Notes: generated by a model not told the origin, from the letters alone. Shown: positions 16,933-25,007, numbered from the stretch's first letter. The stretch: DNA of 56,036 bases from JARIHD01 sp036392795 (GCA_036392795.1 DASVXH010000039.1:1-56036), one strand, 5' to 3'. Numbers and translations: made by a program.

Positions 16933-17007
16933 CGCGGGATGGAGCAGCGGCAGCTCGCGTGGCTCATAACCACGAGGTCCCAGGTTCGAGTCCTGGTCCC
17001 GCAACCA
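16933..17007 (+). tRNA. Initiator tRNA-fMet (CAU)
   Basis: A cloverleaf with encoded CCA and anticodon CAT in the CTCATAA loop. The first acceptor pair is C1-A72 (CGCGGGA against TCCCGCA), the unpaired end that marks bacterial initiator tRNA for formylation and IF2. The promoter upstream is a perfect consensus and a terminator follows. Confidence 0.93.
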
Positions 17008-17024
17008 AATTTATGTATGTTCAG

Positions 17025-17052
17025 CTAGTTCTAAAATAGGAACTAGTTTTTT
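17025..17052 (+). terminator. Intrinsic terminator of tRNA-fMet
   Basis: CTAGTTC (17025-17031) pairs with GAACTAG (17040-17046), followed directly by TTTTTT. Confidence 0.8.
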
Positions 17053-17129
17053 AATTCGGAGTATTAGTAAGGATATGTCATTGTAGTCAAAAAACCTAGT
17101 AACTTGACTGTTTTTGTTATGATGTGGAT

Positions 17130-17909
17130 ATGAAGTCAGACTATTTATCCATTGGCTTAAAGGCCGTCAAAGAGGCTGAGACCATAATCCTTAAGTACCT
17201 TAACGAAGACATTAGGGTTCAGCTAAAAGAAGATCAATCACCGGTAACGATAGCGGACAAAGAGGCTGAAGCGGCTATCAAAAAGTGCATTTTGTCGGCC
17301 TTTCCAGATCATACATTTTATGGCGAAGAGGGTGAAAAAGTAGACCTAACGAGTCACCACGGTTTTACTTGGATAATAGACCCGATCGATGGAACCAAGA
17401 GCTATCTTCGCAAGAACCCACTCTTTGCCACGCAGCTCGCACTGTTAAAGGATGGTGAATTCATTATCGGGATCTCGAATGCACCGCTTCTAAAAGAACT
17501 TGTATACGCCGAAAAAGGAAGAGGGTGCTATTTTAATGATAAGCCTGTGAAAGTATCCACCGTTAGTGGGTTACAGGACGCCTATGTCAGTTTCGGCTCG
17601 CTAAAGTACTTCGCCAAACACGGCAATCTGGACTCTTTGCTGGACGTTGCTTCGGATGCAAAATGGGCACGAGGAATTGGCGACTTCTGGAGCTATCACC
17701 TGCTTGTTCAAGGAAAGTTAGAAATTATGATCGAAGCAGACACCAAACTTTGGGATATTGCAGCGATGAAAGTAATAGTCGAAGAGGCGGGCGGAAGGCT
17801 GACGCAGCTTGATGGGCAAGAAATAAATCCATTAACCAGCACGGCTCTTGCGACCAATTCCCTGCTTCACGACGTTGTAGTTACAAAGTTTTTGGAAAGC
17901 AGGGGTTAA
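17130..17909 (+). CDS. Inositol monophosphatase family phosphatase (HisN-like)
   Basis: A 259-residue Mg-dependent phosphatase. GEEGE (metal site 1), WIIDPIDGTKSY (metal sites 1 and 2) and WDIAAMKVIVEEAGG (late metal site) occur in family order. Members act on inositol phosphates, histidinol phosphate, PAP or fructose bisphosphate; the substrate cannot be fixed here. No histidine genes are near. A PAP phosphatase role would fit the APS kinase at 54060, but this is speculation. ATG 17130 is chosen over GTG 17124 because TATGAT (17118-17123) lies exactly six bases before it. Confidence 0.87.
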   Translation: MKSDYLSIGLKAVKEAETIILKYLNEDIRVQLKEDQSPVTIADKEAEAAIKKCILSAFPDHTFYGEEGEKVDLTSHHGFTWIIDPIDGTKSYLRKNPLFATQLALLKDGEFIIGISNAPLLKELVYAEKGRGCYFNDKPVKVSTVSGLQDAYVSFGSLKYFAKHGNLDSLLDVASDAKWARGIGDFWSYHLLVQGKLEIMIEADTKLWDIAAMKVIVEEAGGRLTQLDGQEINPLTSTALATNSLLHDVVVTKFLESRG

Positions 17910-17912
17910 GTT

Positions 17913-18134
17913 ATGCCGCTATCCAAAATGCTTCGCAAAAGACGCTTACTAGCAGCGGCAGTCGGCGGCGTACTAAGCCTTGGTGTATACAGATTGTATC
18001 TCTACATCAATAATAGAGAGCAGTTTGAGGATTCCAATGCACTTGTCGCGTTGGTGTTTGCGAGTATCGCCACGGCCATTATCTACGTCATTTTAAAAAT
18101 AATTTCGAATATTAGCCCTCCGAATAGACCTTAA
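17913..18134 (+). CDS. Small membrane protein, 73 aa
   Basis: A 73-residue protein with a basic N-terminus (MPLSKMLRKRRLL) and two hydrophobic helices at about 11-30 and 44-63. It starts three bases after the phosphatase stop codon and is probably cotranscribed. The function is unknown. Confidence 0.5.
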   Translation: MPLSKMLRKRRLLAAAVGGVLSLGVYRLYLYINNREQFEDSNALVALVFASIATAIIYVILKIISNISPPNRP

Positions 18135-18198
18135 CTGCTTAACTATTCACGCCTTAAAGATTTTTACAGTAGGTCTTTTTTCAGGCGCCGCCAATCCC

Positions 18199-18204
18199 TA
18201 TACT
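18199..18204 (+). promoter_or_regulatory. -10 hexamer TATACT, 7 nt before the start at 18212
   Basis: TATACT, GCGATAT, ATG. There is no Shine-Dalgarno site, so a leaderless mRNA is predicted. Confidence 0.55.
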
Positions 18205-18211
18205 GCGATAT

Positions 18212-18691
18212 ATGGAAACGTCACCGGCCGGCGAGCAAAAACCCAAACGCCTCTACTTTAAGACATATCTGCACCTTATCCAAAATTCGGTGGGATCGGA
18301 AATGTTTAGAAATTTCTACATTCAAACATCGGATGGGCAGGAGATGGATGCGCTCGCTGACGGCAGTAATTCCTGCGCCTTTTATGTCAGCTCCGTGCTG
18401 ACACTTTTCAAAAAACATTCCGGTGTTCATGGAACGGTGAAGAGTGTGATTGCAGATCTGGACCGTTCCGGCTGGCAGCGGATAGAGGAAGGCGCTATGA
18501 TGCCTGGCGATGTCATTCTTTGGACCGCGGTTGAATTAGAAGGCAAATGGTACGAACATGTCGGATTCTACGTAGGCGATAATCGGGCTATTAGTACGTC
18601 ATGGACAGAAAAGAGGGTTATTGAGCATGATGTTTACTTCGACGGTGCCCGTACTATTGGTCAGGTTTTCCGGCACAACAACTGGAGATAG
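18212..18691 (+). CDS. NlpC/P60- or CHAP-like cysteine hydrolase (weak call)
   Basis: A 159-residue protein. GSNSCAFYVSSVLTLF has a cysteine at a helix start, then DLDRSGWQRIE...MMPGDVILWTAVE, then EHVGFYVGDNRAIST. This Cys...PGDV...His-VGFYVG order is that of NlpC/P60 and CHAP peptidoglycan amidases (Cys about 53, His about 115). No signal peptide is present, so it may act inside the cell or leave by another route. The TATACT box lies seven bases before the ATG. Confidence 0.55.
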   Translation: METSPAGEQKPKRLYFKTYLHLIQNSVGSEMFRNFYIQTSDGQEMDALADGSNSCAFYVSSVLTLFKKHSGVHGTVKSVIADLDRSGWQRIEEGAMMPGDVILWTAVELEGKWYEHVGFYVGDNRAISTSWTEKRVIEHDVYFDGARTIGQVFRHNNWR

Positions 18692-18777
18692 TATTTTGAC
18701 AGCAGAGATAAATAGTGATTAACTAAGGTTAGTAGTAGGTTCAGCGGGAGAGCTATCCGGCTTTCCGTCCAATGCGG

Positions 18778-18829
18778 TTGCTACATAAAGCCATCTAATG
18801 ATGAGTCTTTATGTGCAGCCCTTTTTTGT
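18778..18829 (+). terminator. Intrinsic terminator after the hydrolase gene
   Basis: GCTACATAAAG pairs with CTTTATGTGCAGC, with an inner CATC-TAAT-GATG hairpin, followed by CCCTTTTTTG. The next gene starts at 18857. Confidence 0.65.
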
Positions 18830-18856
18830 GCCATAAAGACTCCAAAAAGGAGAATT

Positions 18857-19177
18857 ATGAAACAATACATAGAACGCGGTCCGCATCAGGCCATTTGTCA
18901 AAAATGGGAAGAGTCAGAGTTGGGCTGGGGAGTGCGCCCGGACGGTTTCTCGCTTCACCTTACGTGTGCTGGCCTTAGTCGCTTCGTCAAAGAGCACTGG
19001 GATATGCTACCCGCAAGATTGCCTGCCGAATATTCACGTCCAAGCGGTAAACCCTTTGCTGTAGAGGTAAGCTCTGCAATTATCGCCGAAGTAGAGGCTG
19101 CCGGTGGCAATCTGCAGTATCCCTTGAACTATGAATACCCGTCTCCAAGTCATGAATTATGGGCGCCAGCCTGCTAA
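18857..19177 (+). CDS. Hypothetical protein, 106 aa
   Basis: A soluble 106-residue orphan starting MKQYIERGPHQAICQ, with three cysteines and a Pro-rich C-terminus. AAAGGAG four to five bases before the ATG is one of the clearest ribosome-binding sites in the window. The gene lies just after a terminator, so it should have its own promoter. The function is unknown. Confidence 0.5.
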   Translation: MKQYIERGPHQAICQKWEESELGWGVRPDGFSLHLTCAGLSRFVKEHWDMLPARLPAEYSRPSGKPFAVEVSSAIIAEVEAAGGNLQYPLNYEYPSPSHELWAPAC

Positions 19178-19217
19178 TGCTTGCAATGCCCCGGGTATTC
19201 TGGCAATATGACAAATC

Positions 19218-20102
19218 ATGAGACTCAATAGTCAGTATACTGCTCCGGACCAGCGCTTCTTTTTTCCCGATAATCACGGGGTTGAATATCATGAATCGCT
19301 CGATACAACCAATCTTCCGGGCGTAGAACACATTCCAGGACTTAATCATTACGTTGTGTCCCGGGATGCGTTAGGAGAAGTGCGGGGCGACAGGCTGGAT
19401 CAATTTGGTGATTACAACTTAGAGGTTAACGACACGATCCTGGGTGTAAAAGGGCAAACTATAGAAGTTGAGTATCCTGTTAAAGACATGCGGATAGGCC
19501 AAGAGATTCTGGAGAGCTTCGACGAACAGCCTTACATGCCCCCACAAGACGAAGGTGTTCTGGCCATTGTTCAGGCGCACATATCTGGACCGAAAGGCGT
19601 CAACGCTTTTCCAAATGACCGTTTTGATCAGGACAGAGTTGGTGTTCTGCCTCATGGCGAGCCACTTCTCGGCTTTGGCGAAATTGGCGTGCCGGATGGA
19701 TGGGTGCGCTTTCGACTGCTGGGCTTTATCGCCGCGAATGACAAGCTTGTTACCTGGAGCAGCGAGACTAGCTACACGGCCCTATTGGTTGATTATTCTG
19801 TGGCTACTCATTTACGTCAAAACAGATTAGAAGAGCGCCTATTATTCAACACGCTGCCCCGGGGCGGTAGTTTGGTAGGTATGCTCGACGTCAATCACGC
19901 CTCCAAAGCTTACCTGAATTATTTTGATGCCAAACGTAATACGGACTTCATGCCCCGGAACGACCCCAGATATCCCTATGAGGAAAGTAGATTTGCCCAG
20001 CTCACTCCGGAAGAGCTTGTTCGCTATCACGGGTTGGTGGATATAGCTCGCTTTTATGGGGAAAATAATCGCTCAATAAACCCGGAACGACTGCCGGAAT
20101 AA
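19218..20102 (+). CDS. Hypothetical protein, 294 aa
   Basis: A soluble acidic protein starting MRLNSQYTAPDQRFF. The N-terminal half looks beta-rich and the C-terminal ~90 residues helical (FAQLTPEELVRYHGL). No signal peptide, membrane helix or known motif is visible. It is followed after 11 bp by the gene at 20114, suggesting one transcript. Confidence 0.5.
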   Translation: MRLNSQYTAPDQRFFFPDNHGVEYHESLDTTNLPGVEHIPGLNHYVVSRDALGEVRGDRLDQFGDYNLEVNDTILGVKGQTIEVEYPVKDMRIGQEILESFDEQPYMPPQDEGVLAIVQAHISGPKGVNAFPNDRFDQDRVGVLPHGEPLLGFGEIGVPDGWVRFRLLGFIAANDKLVTWSSETSYTALLVDYSVATHLRQNRLEERLLFNTLPRGGSLVGMLDVNHASKAYLNYFDAKRNTDFMPRNDPRYPYEESRFAQLTPEELVRYHGLVDIARFYGENNRSINPERLPE

Positions 20103-20113
20103 TAAAAACGACG

Positions 20114-20671
20114 ATGAACATTTTACGATCTGCGCTAGGCCGCTATGAACCAATGGGCTTCCCCGAATACGCGGACTGTGTAATTGGTCATTCCTTTGGT
20201 ACAAACATCGGACCAGCAGGTGTGAATGCCGCCCTGGCCGGTGTTATCGCCAAACACGCCCAGGACAAACCCATCATTGTCGACGAAGTGTTGGCAAATG
20301 CGTTTAGTGCCGATCAACGGGCGCCTGATCTGATTGTCACAGCAAAGACCGAAGAAGACGTGCTTGTCGAAGAACGGGTTTCCACGACGTTTGGCCGGGG
20401 CGTTGGAACCTGGGGAACCCTTTTGGCCGCCAAAGATTTCATGCAAGAGAATCAACTGGAGCGTCCCTTGATGGTGGCTCACGCACACCATGTGGGACGC
20501 ATTGTTATGCAAGGCGAACACAAGGACATGCAAATGTCATCAATCGTTCTAGGAAATTTACCACGCCAATTCGACCGTGATTCTGCACAGTGGTGGACAC
20601 GTTCTGTTGCTTTATGGTTATTGCGCGAGATCCCCGGCGCAAAGATGCTGCGTGCCCAGGGAAAACTATAA
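20114..20671 (+). CDS. Hypothetical protein, possibly DUF218/YdcF-like
   Basis: A 185-residue protein. YADCVIGHSFGTN near the start, a central acidic stretch with EERVSTTFG, then TWGTLLAAKDFMQEN...PLMVAHAHHVGRIV resemble the Rossmann-like DUF218 (YdcF/SanA) layout, where a late His-Arg motif follows a beta strand. The likeness is weak and the gene lacks the usual membrane anchor. It is probably cotranscribed with 19218. Confidence 0.4.
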   Translation: MNILRSALGRYEPMGFPEYADCVIGHSFGTNIGPAGVNAALAGVIAKHAQDKPIIVDEVLANAFSADQRAPDLIVTAKTEEDVLVEERVSTTFGRGVGTWGTLLAAKDFMQENQLERPLMVAHAHHVGRIVMQGEHKDMQMSSIVLGNLPRQFDRDSAQWWTRSVALWLLREIPGAKMLRAQGKL

Positions 20672-20766
20672 CCACGGTTATCCACAGGCATGTTAATGTT
20701 CGTAAAAAGTTCTAGTTGTCACACCAGGCGGTACTTTCATACAATACCAATAAGTGACAGCAACGC

Positions 20767-20794
20767 TTGACAAAACATAATAATTATGTATAAT
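20767..20794 (+). promoter_or_regulatory. Near-consensus promoter of the 25-codon ORF
   Basis: TTGACA (20767-20772) and TATAAT (20789-20794) are separated by 16 bp. The spacer holds a palindrome, CATAAT-A-ATTATG (20776-20788). A second, perfect palindrome, TTGTGATCACAA (20803-20814), lies at or just after the predicted transcription start. Confidence 0.8.
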
Positions 20795-20852
20795 AATAAG
20801 TGTTGTGATCACAAACAAAAACTACAAAAAATAAAAAGAAAGGACATGCCAC

Positions 20853-20930
20853 ATGAGTGTATTTTCCTTCGAATTTACGCCAACCAATGACAAGCGGATT
20901 TCGCGCTTGGACAAGTGGCTCAAAGGCTAG
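20853..20930 (+). CDS. Putative 25-residue micropeptide (small ORF)
   Basis: The ORF starts MSVFSFEFTPTNDK and ends DKWLKG before TAG. It is preceded by AAAGAAAGGA at a suitable distance and by a strong promoter. The peptide is amphipathic and basic at its C-terminus, with no membrane helix, which argues against a type I toxin. It could be a real small protein, a leader peptide or the coding part of a dual-function RNA. The intergenic stretch 20672-21037 contains no other gene. Proof needs conservation or expression data. Confidence 0.5.
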   Translation: MSVFSFEFTPTNDKRISRLDKWLKG

Positions 20931-20954
20931 ACATAACTAGCTAAGAGTAGATCA

Positions 20955-21005
20955 GTCAATGTAATAAGACCTAGGAGCAATTGTTCCAGGTCTTATTACA
21001 TTGAC
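20955..21005. repeat. Long perfect inverted repeat (18-bp arms) between convergent genes
   Basis: GTCAATGTAATAAGACCT (20955-20972) is the exact reverse complement of 20988-21005. The 15-nt loop can add a few more pairs (GGAG/TTCC). Neither strand has a T-run after the hairpin, so it is not a standard intrinsic terminator, although its place between the micro-ORF and the convergent gene ending at 21038 suits termination or RNA stabilisation. Confidence 0.85.
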
Positions 21006-21037
21006 GGGTGTTCATTAGTAGGGTAAGACGGGAAAAA

Positions 21038-22846
21038 CTAAAACATGCCGACGTTTCTCGTAGCTTCGGCCAGCCGCCCGAATAACTTGTTCAGCTTGAC
21101 CCTTTCTTCCGGCGTTATTTCGTCCGGAAATAACGCTTTCTTTTTGGCAAGCACTAGCAAATGTACGTCAAGCTCGTCTTCGGGTAGGGCAAAGATGTTG
21201 CGAGTTTCCAGCAGTGCTTTTTTGTCGATATGCTCGTCTTCTTCGCTTGGTAGCAGATAAATACGACCTTGTCGACTGAAATTAAAGTTTGGGGCATTAA
21301 ATTCTTTCCTGAGGATGGTGACGTCCCAGCCATAATGACCGTCACGCCGCCGCTGCCTGGGAGGGGCTGGCGTCGCGACGTATCGTCCGTGGTCATCGTC
21401 GCTAGCCAAAATACAAAGCGTTAATTGGTGTGCCAGCCTATACAGTTCTTCGTCGGCTGCTTCTTCACCTATTTCCTGAATAAGTTGTGTACGTAACGCT
21501 TCGTATGTCTTTTCTAGGCGACTTGTGAGGGCGCACAGTCCTTGGGTGTACTTTGCCACTTTATCAGGTAGATTTTCATCTCCCAAGGCGATGGCGCGCT
21601 GTAGCGTAATGGCCTCTTTTGCAATAAGGGCGTTATAGCGGAGTAAACCATTCGGCCTGCCCGTTTCCTGGGTCCAATTATTGCCTGTAATGCGGTTAAA
21701 GGCGGCGTGCGCTTGGTCAAAGTGGGCAGCGACGACCTGAGGATCTACGGTACCCACTTTGGCGACCCCCACCTCGGCCTGGAGCCAGCCGTAACTCATT
21801 ACTTCGTCCGGGCGAAGTCCAGATGCCATAAAATGAAGCTCGGCTTTCTTTAGAGCGCTATCAACGTACGCCGAAAAAACGCTGTATGGGTGATATTCGG
21901 CTGGCTGGCTATTGTACCACTGAAGCAGATTTTTTGGGATGTCACGTTTTTGATTGCTTTGATCAATATCTGCTGATATACGTTCCAAGATTGTATTTCT
22001 AATGCCGGTAACGTAATTAGAGGAGGTGATTTTATTGGATGAGCCTCTATCTACCAATGCCTGTAAGGTGCCAAAATCATGCTTTGCCGGGTAGCCCTGA
22101 TGGCCCAACAGTTCCAAAGGCAGGGTGTAGTAATGCTCGGCTACGTGGCTGCCTACCCGCAGACGGAAAGTACCATCGTCGTCCTGAAGATCCCAGAGGC
22201 GCAGATTCCAGCCTGCATCAGACTCGGCAAGCGGTTCGGCAAAACGCGATGGTGCCGGTAGGGCCACGAATCTACGGCCGTCATTAACCCGCACGGTATT
22301 TTTATACTTACTGAGCAAAAGCGAGTAGTTGGTTTGGCTGTTAATGATCATCATGGCCGCCAGAGAGTGCAGAAAATTTATGTCGTTAGTATCTCTTTCG
22401 CGGCGAGAAGTTACTTCTTTGCTGGCCACCTTCATCAAGTGACCTTCGAATTGATCGATCATACTACTAATATCTGGCGTAGCTCCAAAGAGTGTAGCCT
22501 GAAACTGTAAAGGTAGGGCTGCCTTGCCGACGGTTGCCCGAGCACGAACACTGGGATCCAGTGGTGATAGCGCATTCGAAAAATGTTTATCAACCTGGCT
22601 GACATCATTTAGAAAACGCTCCTGGTCAATACCATTTGGCTCGTCCGGAGAAAGGCATGTGGCCAGTTCGAAACGCATCCAGGCGGCGTGGTAGTGCTCC
22701 TTGGGTGTGCGCGCATTTCGCATGACTTCACACCAGTTTTTAAGAGTCGTATAGTCGATGGCTTCGACCGACGGATGAACGCTCAGATACTGTTCTACCG
22801 CTGCCGCTGGTGTTATTGCACCTGCCTCAATATGATGCTCTGACAT
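21038..22846 (-). CDS. Large hypothetical protein, 602 aa
   Basis: A soluble, mostly helical 602-residue protein starting MSEHHIEAGAITPAAAVEQYL. There is no signal peptide, membrane helix or motif known to me. Helix-rich stretches with alternating Ala and charged residues suggest a repeat scaffold, but no regular repeat could be counted. AGAAGAG lies before the ATG. It follows the gene 22871-23338 by 24 bp on the same strand and probably shares its transcript. Confidence 0.55.
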   Translation of the reverse strand: MSEHHIEAGAITPAAAVEQYLSVHPSVEAIDYTTLKNWCEVMRNARTPKEHYHAAWMRFELATCLSPDEPNGIDQERFLNDVSQVDKHFSNALSPLDPSVRARATVGKAALPLQFQATLFGATPDISSMIDQFEGHLMKVASKEVTSRRERDTNDINFLHSLAAMMIINSQTNYSLLLSKYKNTVRVNDGRRFVALPAPSRFAEPLAESDAGWNLRLWDLQDDDGTFRLRVGSHVAEHYYTLPLELLGHQGYPAKHDFGTLQALVDRGSSNKITSSNYVTGIRNTILERISADIDQSNQKRDIPKNLLQWYNSQPAEYHPYSVFSAYVDSALKKAELHFMASGLRPDEVMSYGWLQAEVGVAKVGTVDPQVVAAHFDQAHAAFNRITGNNWTQETGRPNGLLRYNALIAKEAITLQRAIALGDENLPDKVAKYTQGLCALTSRLEKTYEALRTQLIQEIGEEAADEELYRLAHQLTLCILASDDDHGRYVATPAPPRQRRRDGHYGWDVTILRKEFNAPNFNFSRQGRIYLLPSEEDEHIDKKALLETRNIFALPEDELDVHLLVLAKKKALFPDEITPEERVKLNKLFGRLAEATRNVGMF

Positions 22847-22870
22847 ATCTCTTCTGATACTTGCAGGATC

Positions 22871-23338
22871 TTAACAGACTGTATTTTGAACCGTTAAATT
22901 ATCGTGGGGTACTATGCCATGAACGATGGCGGCTCTTATGTCTTCCAATTTTGGTCCTACTACGGCCAGTACGGCGTCTTTCATGCCTTCGGCGTCAAGT
23001 TCTTCTACAATGATGCCCAGCGTTGTATCAAATTGATCGCCGGTCATGCGGCTAGTGCTGCCATCTTCCAGTTTGCGGACGTTGGCATGCCAGTCTGCCA
23101 ACTGCTGCAAACTGGGCTCGCGGCCGCCAGCTCCCGCCAAAGCGCCCAGGGACTGTGCTACTTTACGGACGTGCATGGCGCGCGCATCGCGGTCTGCTTC
23201 CATGCTGTCTGCAAACATTGGCCACACGGTTTCGCGTGTGCGTTCGTCATGGGGTAGCCGGTGGGCAAATACACGATAGAGTACGCGTACCACAGGATCA
23301 TCATCATGCGCTTGTCGTTCTAATAGTCCTTCTGTCAT
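22871..23338 (-). CDS. Hypothetical protein, 155 aa
   Basis: A helical soluble orphan starting MTEGLLERQAHDDD. The reading frame is open for 38 more codons upstream, but the ATG at 23336-23338 is preferred because AAAGGGGGACAC sits directly before it. A TATACT-like box lies about 20 bp further upstream on the minus strand. It is divergent from the gene at 23495 and is the first gene of a two-gene unit with 21038-22846. Confidence 0.5.
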   Translation of the reverse strand: MTEGLLERQAHDDDPVVRVLYRVFAHRLPHDERTRETVWPMFADSMEADRDARAMHVRKVAQSLGALAGAGGREPSLQQLADWHANVRKLEDGSTSRMTGDQFDTTLGIIVEELDAEGMKDAVLAVVGPKLEDIRAAIVHGIVPHDNLTVQNTVC

Positions 23339-23443
23339 GTGTCCCCCTTTAGTAAGTTTGCAGTATACCATGGCCAACACCTTGTTTAACATATGCATTT
23401 TTATTTGCGTACCTGCACCCACAACCGCTGCCATAAGCGTATA

Positions 23444-23472
23444 TTGACACAAGACTGTTTATATGTTAATAT
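23444..23472 (+). promoter_or_regulatory. Promoter with overlapping inverted repeat (candidate operator)
   Basis: TTGACA (23444-23449), a 17-bp spacer and TAATAT (23467-23472). GTTTATAT (23457-23464) and ATATAAAC (23469-23476) are perfect 8-bp inverted arms with a 4-bp gap, covering the -10 box. Confidence 0.65.
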
Positions 23473-23494
23473 AAACATAGTAATCATTATCATT

Positions 23495-24214
23495 ATGAAG
23501 AAATACTCACAAGAGCGTCACCACGAACAGCGCCTATTCCAGAAGACCGCGTGGGATGCCGCCCATAACCCACTGTATACCGGACCGGTAGTCGATAGGC
23601 GAGAGCGTAAACAGCTAACGAGTAATCCGCTCAAACAAAATTTTTCACCGGACGAGCAGGCTTATTTAAGAGCGCATAAACTACGACGCGAAGCCCACGA
23701 TGCCACCAAGGCCTTGGCGCGTAAGGAGATAGCACAGTGGATCGGCCCTTCTCCGAGTGATAAGGACGAAGTTCTTTGGAGCTCTCAGCAGGCCTGGGCG
23801 AATCATGCTCATGATCTTTTGAAACAAGAGATCGCTGGCCCTCGGTTTGCCCAACACTTGAGTCTCGAGGTTGGGCGGCGAACCGGCGGTCAATGGTTTC
23901 ATCCCGCCGCCGAAAGTTTTCTTGCTAGGCAAGAGCAGCCACATTTATACGCACGAGTTGGTGTTTTGGCTCTGGCTCGGGAGTTTGGAGATAGACAGTT
24001 CCATAACTCCGAAGTCGATAATGTTTTGGGGTTAAGTTTGAGGCGAGACTATGCGGATCAGGTTGTTGATCTATTGGTTCATGACCAGGTTCTTAAACCG
24101 GATAGTTTTTATCTAAGCGTAGATATGGACGCCGCTCACCACCTGAGTCAACAACCGGTGTACCTGCCACCCCGGGTTGTACTGCCCCAAGTGTCGCCGA
24201 ATCAATACCACTAG
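23495..24214 (+). CDS. Hypothetical protein, 239 aa
   Basis: A basic soluble protein starting MKKYSQERHHEQRLFQ, rich in Arg, His and Gln. The middle reads like a helical domain (LARKEIAQWIG) and the C-terminal half (YARVGVLALAREFGD) might be a winged-helix-like fold. The ATG at 23495 is chosen over the ORF limit at 23393 because the promoter lies between them. The possible DNA-binding character and the palindrome in its own promoter would suit autoregulation; this is an inference. Confidence 0.45.
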   Translation: MKKYSQERHHEQRLFQKTAWDAAHNPLYTGPVVDRRERKQLTSNPLKQNFSPDEQAYLRAHKLRREAHDATKALARKEIAQWIGPSPSDKDEVLWSSQQAWANHAHDLLKQEIAGPRFAQHLSLEVGRRTGGQWFHPAAESFLARQEQPHLYARVGVLALAREFGDRQFHNSEVDNVLGLSLRRDYADQVVDLLVHDQVLKPDSFYLSVDMDAAHHLSQQPVYLPPRVVLPQVSPNQYH

Positions 24215-24216
24215 GT

Positions 24217-24243
24217 ACAAAAATAGCCTCAAAAGAGGCTAAA
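24217..24243 (-). terminator. Intrinsic terminator of tRNA-Met
   Basis: TAGCCTC-TTTT-GAGGCTA followed by TTTTTG on the minus strand, ten bases downstream of the tRNA. The hairpin may also end transcripts from 23495-24214. Confidence 0.8.
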
Positions 24244-24253
24244 AATTCTGATT

Positions 24254-24330
24254 TGGTAGCGGCGAGTGGACTTGAACCACTGACCCCAGGCTTATGAGTC
24301 CTGTGCTCTAACCAGCTGAGCTACGCCGCC
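24254..24330 (-). tRNA. Elongator tRNA-Met (CAU)
   Basis: A 77-nt cloverleaf with encoded CCA; the acceptor GGCGGCG pairs with CGCCGCT (one G-U). The loop CTCATAA gives anticodon CAT. GAGCACA..ACTCATAA...TGGGGTCA is the pattern of elongator methionine tRNA. The anticodon stem has a possible A31-G39 mismatch. Confidence 0.85.
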
Positions 24331-24423
24331 ATGTTGAGGTTGCCCGTGGAGCAACGGCTAACAGATACCAAATATACCACGTTTTATATATATTGACCAG
24401 TTTTATTTGCTATAATTATGCTT

Positions 24424-24894
24424 ATGGTAAATAAAAAAGGTCATAAGGAGCGGGCTCTAGCTCTCGACCTGGTGATTATTGATTTTTTTAAACGCACGGC
24501 GATTCCTCTGGCGCGCTGTGCGTTTTTTGTGGTCTTTTTTTGGTTTGGATTTGTTAAGCTTACGGGCTTGAGCCCGGCCGGACCTTTGGCCGAGGCTCTG
24601 ACAGCGCAAACTGTCGGCTCGGCTTATTTTGATGTTCTTTTTAAGCTATTGGCACTGCTGGAGTGTATTATTGGGGTGCTTTTTTTGTTCCCGAAGGCGG
24701 TGCGCATAGTCGTACCCCTGTTGTTTTTTCATATGTCGGTAGTTTGTGCGCCGCTCCTCCTATTGCCTAATTTAACCTGGCAGGCGCCATTTATCCCTAG
24801 TTTGGAGGGGCAGTATATTATCAAGAATATCGTAATTGTGGCGTTGGCCTTTGGCGTTGCTGCTCATACCCAGCCTCTTGCGGAAAAGTCCTGA
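24424..24894 (+). CDS. DoxX/DUF417-like membrane protein
   Basis: A 156-residue protein with four hydrophobic helices. VFFWFGFVKLTGLSPAG in the first helix and a gap to a second, GC-type helix (LLALLECIIGVLFLF) match the DoxX/YkgB (DUF417) fold. Roles proposed for this group include quinone or respiratory functions and chlorine resistance, none assignable here. ATG 24424 is preferred over ATG 24418 because TATAAT (24411-24416) lies seven bases before it but only one base before the other. Confidence 0.6.
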   Translation: MVNKKGHKERALALDLVIIDFFKRTAIPLARCAFFVVFFWFGFVKLTGLSPAGPLAEALTAQTVGSAYFDVLFKLLALLECIIGVLFLFPKAVRIVVPLLFFHMSVVCAPLLLLPNLTWQAPFIPSLEGQYIIKNIVIVALAFGVAAHTQPLAEKS

Positions 24895-24994
24895 CGCGCG
24901 CGTTACTATTTAATATTTTTGGCAAACTACGACTCTGCTTGCGGTGCAGCCGTGCCAAAGCCCTTGTGCAGCACTCTATCTAGTATCCATGCGG

Positions 24995-25000
24995 TACAAT
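24995..25000 (+). promoter_or_regulatory. -10 hexamer TACAAT, 7 nt before the tilS start codon
   Basis: TACAAT, TATCCGT, ATG. No Shine-Dalgarno site lies between them. Confidence 0.55.
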
Positions 25001-25007
25001 TATCCGT

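Noticed and set aside
20776..20794. dif-like recombination site (CATAA...TTATG)
   Set aside because: The central spacer is 3 bp instead of the 6 bp needed for XerC/XerD, and the outer arms do not match.
20672..20800. Perfect DnaA box TTATCCACA (20678-20686) with AT-rich DNA, as in an origin
   Set aside because: Only one perfect box is seen, flanking genes converge on the region instead of pointing away, and dnaA/dnaN are absent.
20853..20930. Type I toxin for the 25-codon ORF
   Set aside because: The peptide is polar and basic with no membrane helix, and no antisense RNA promoter is visible.
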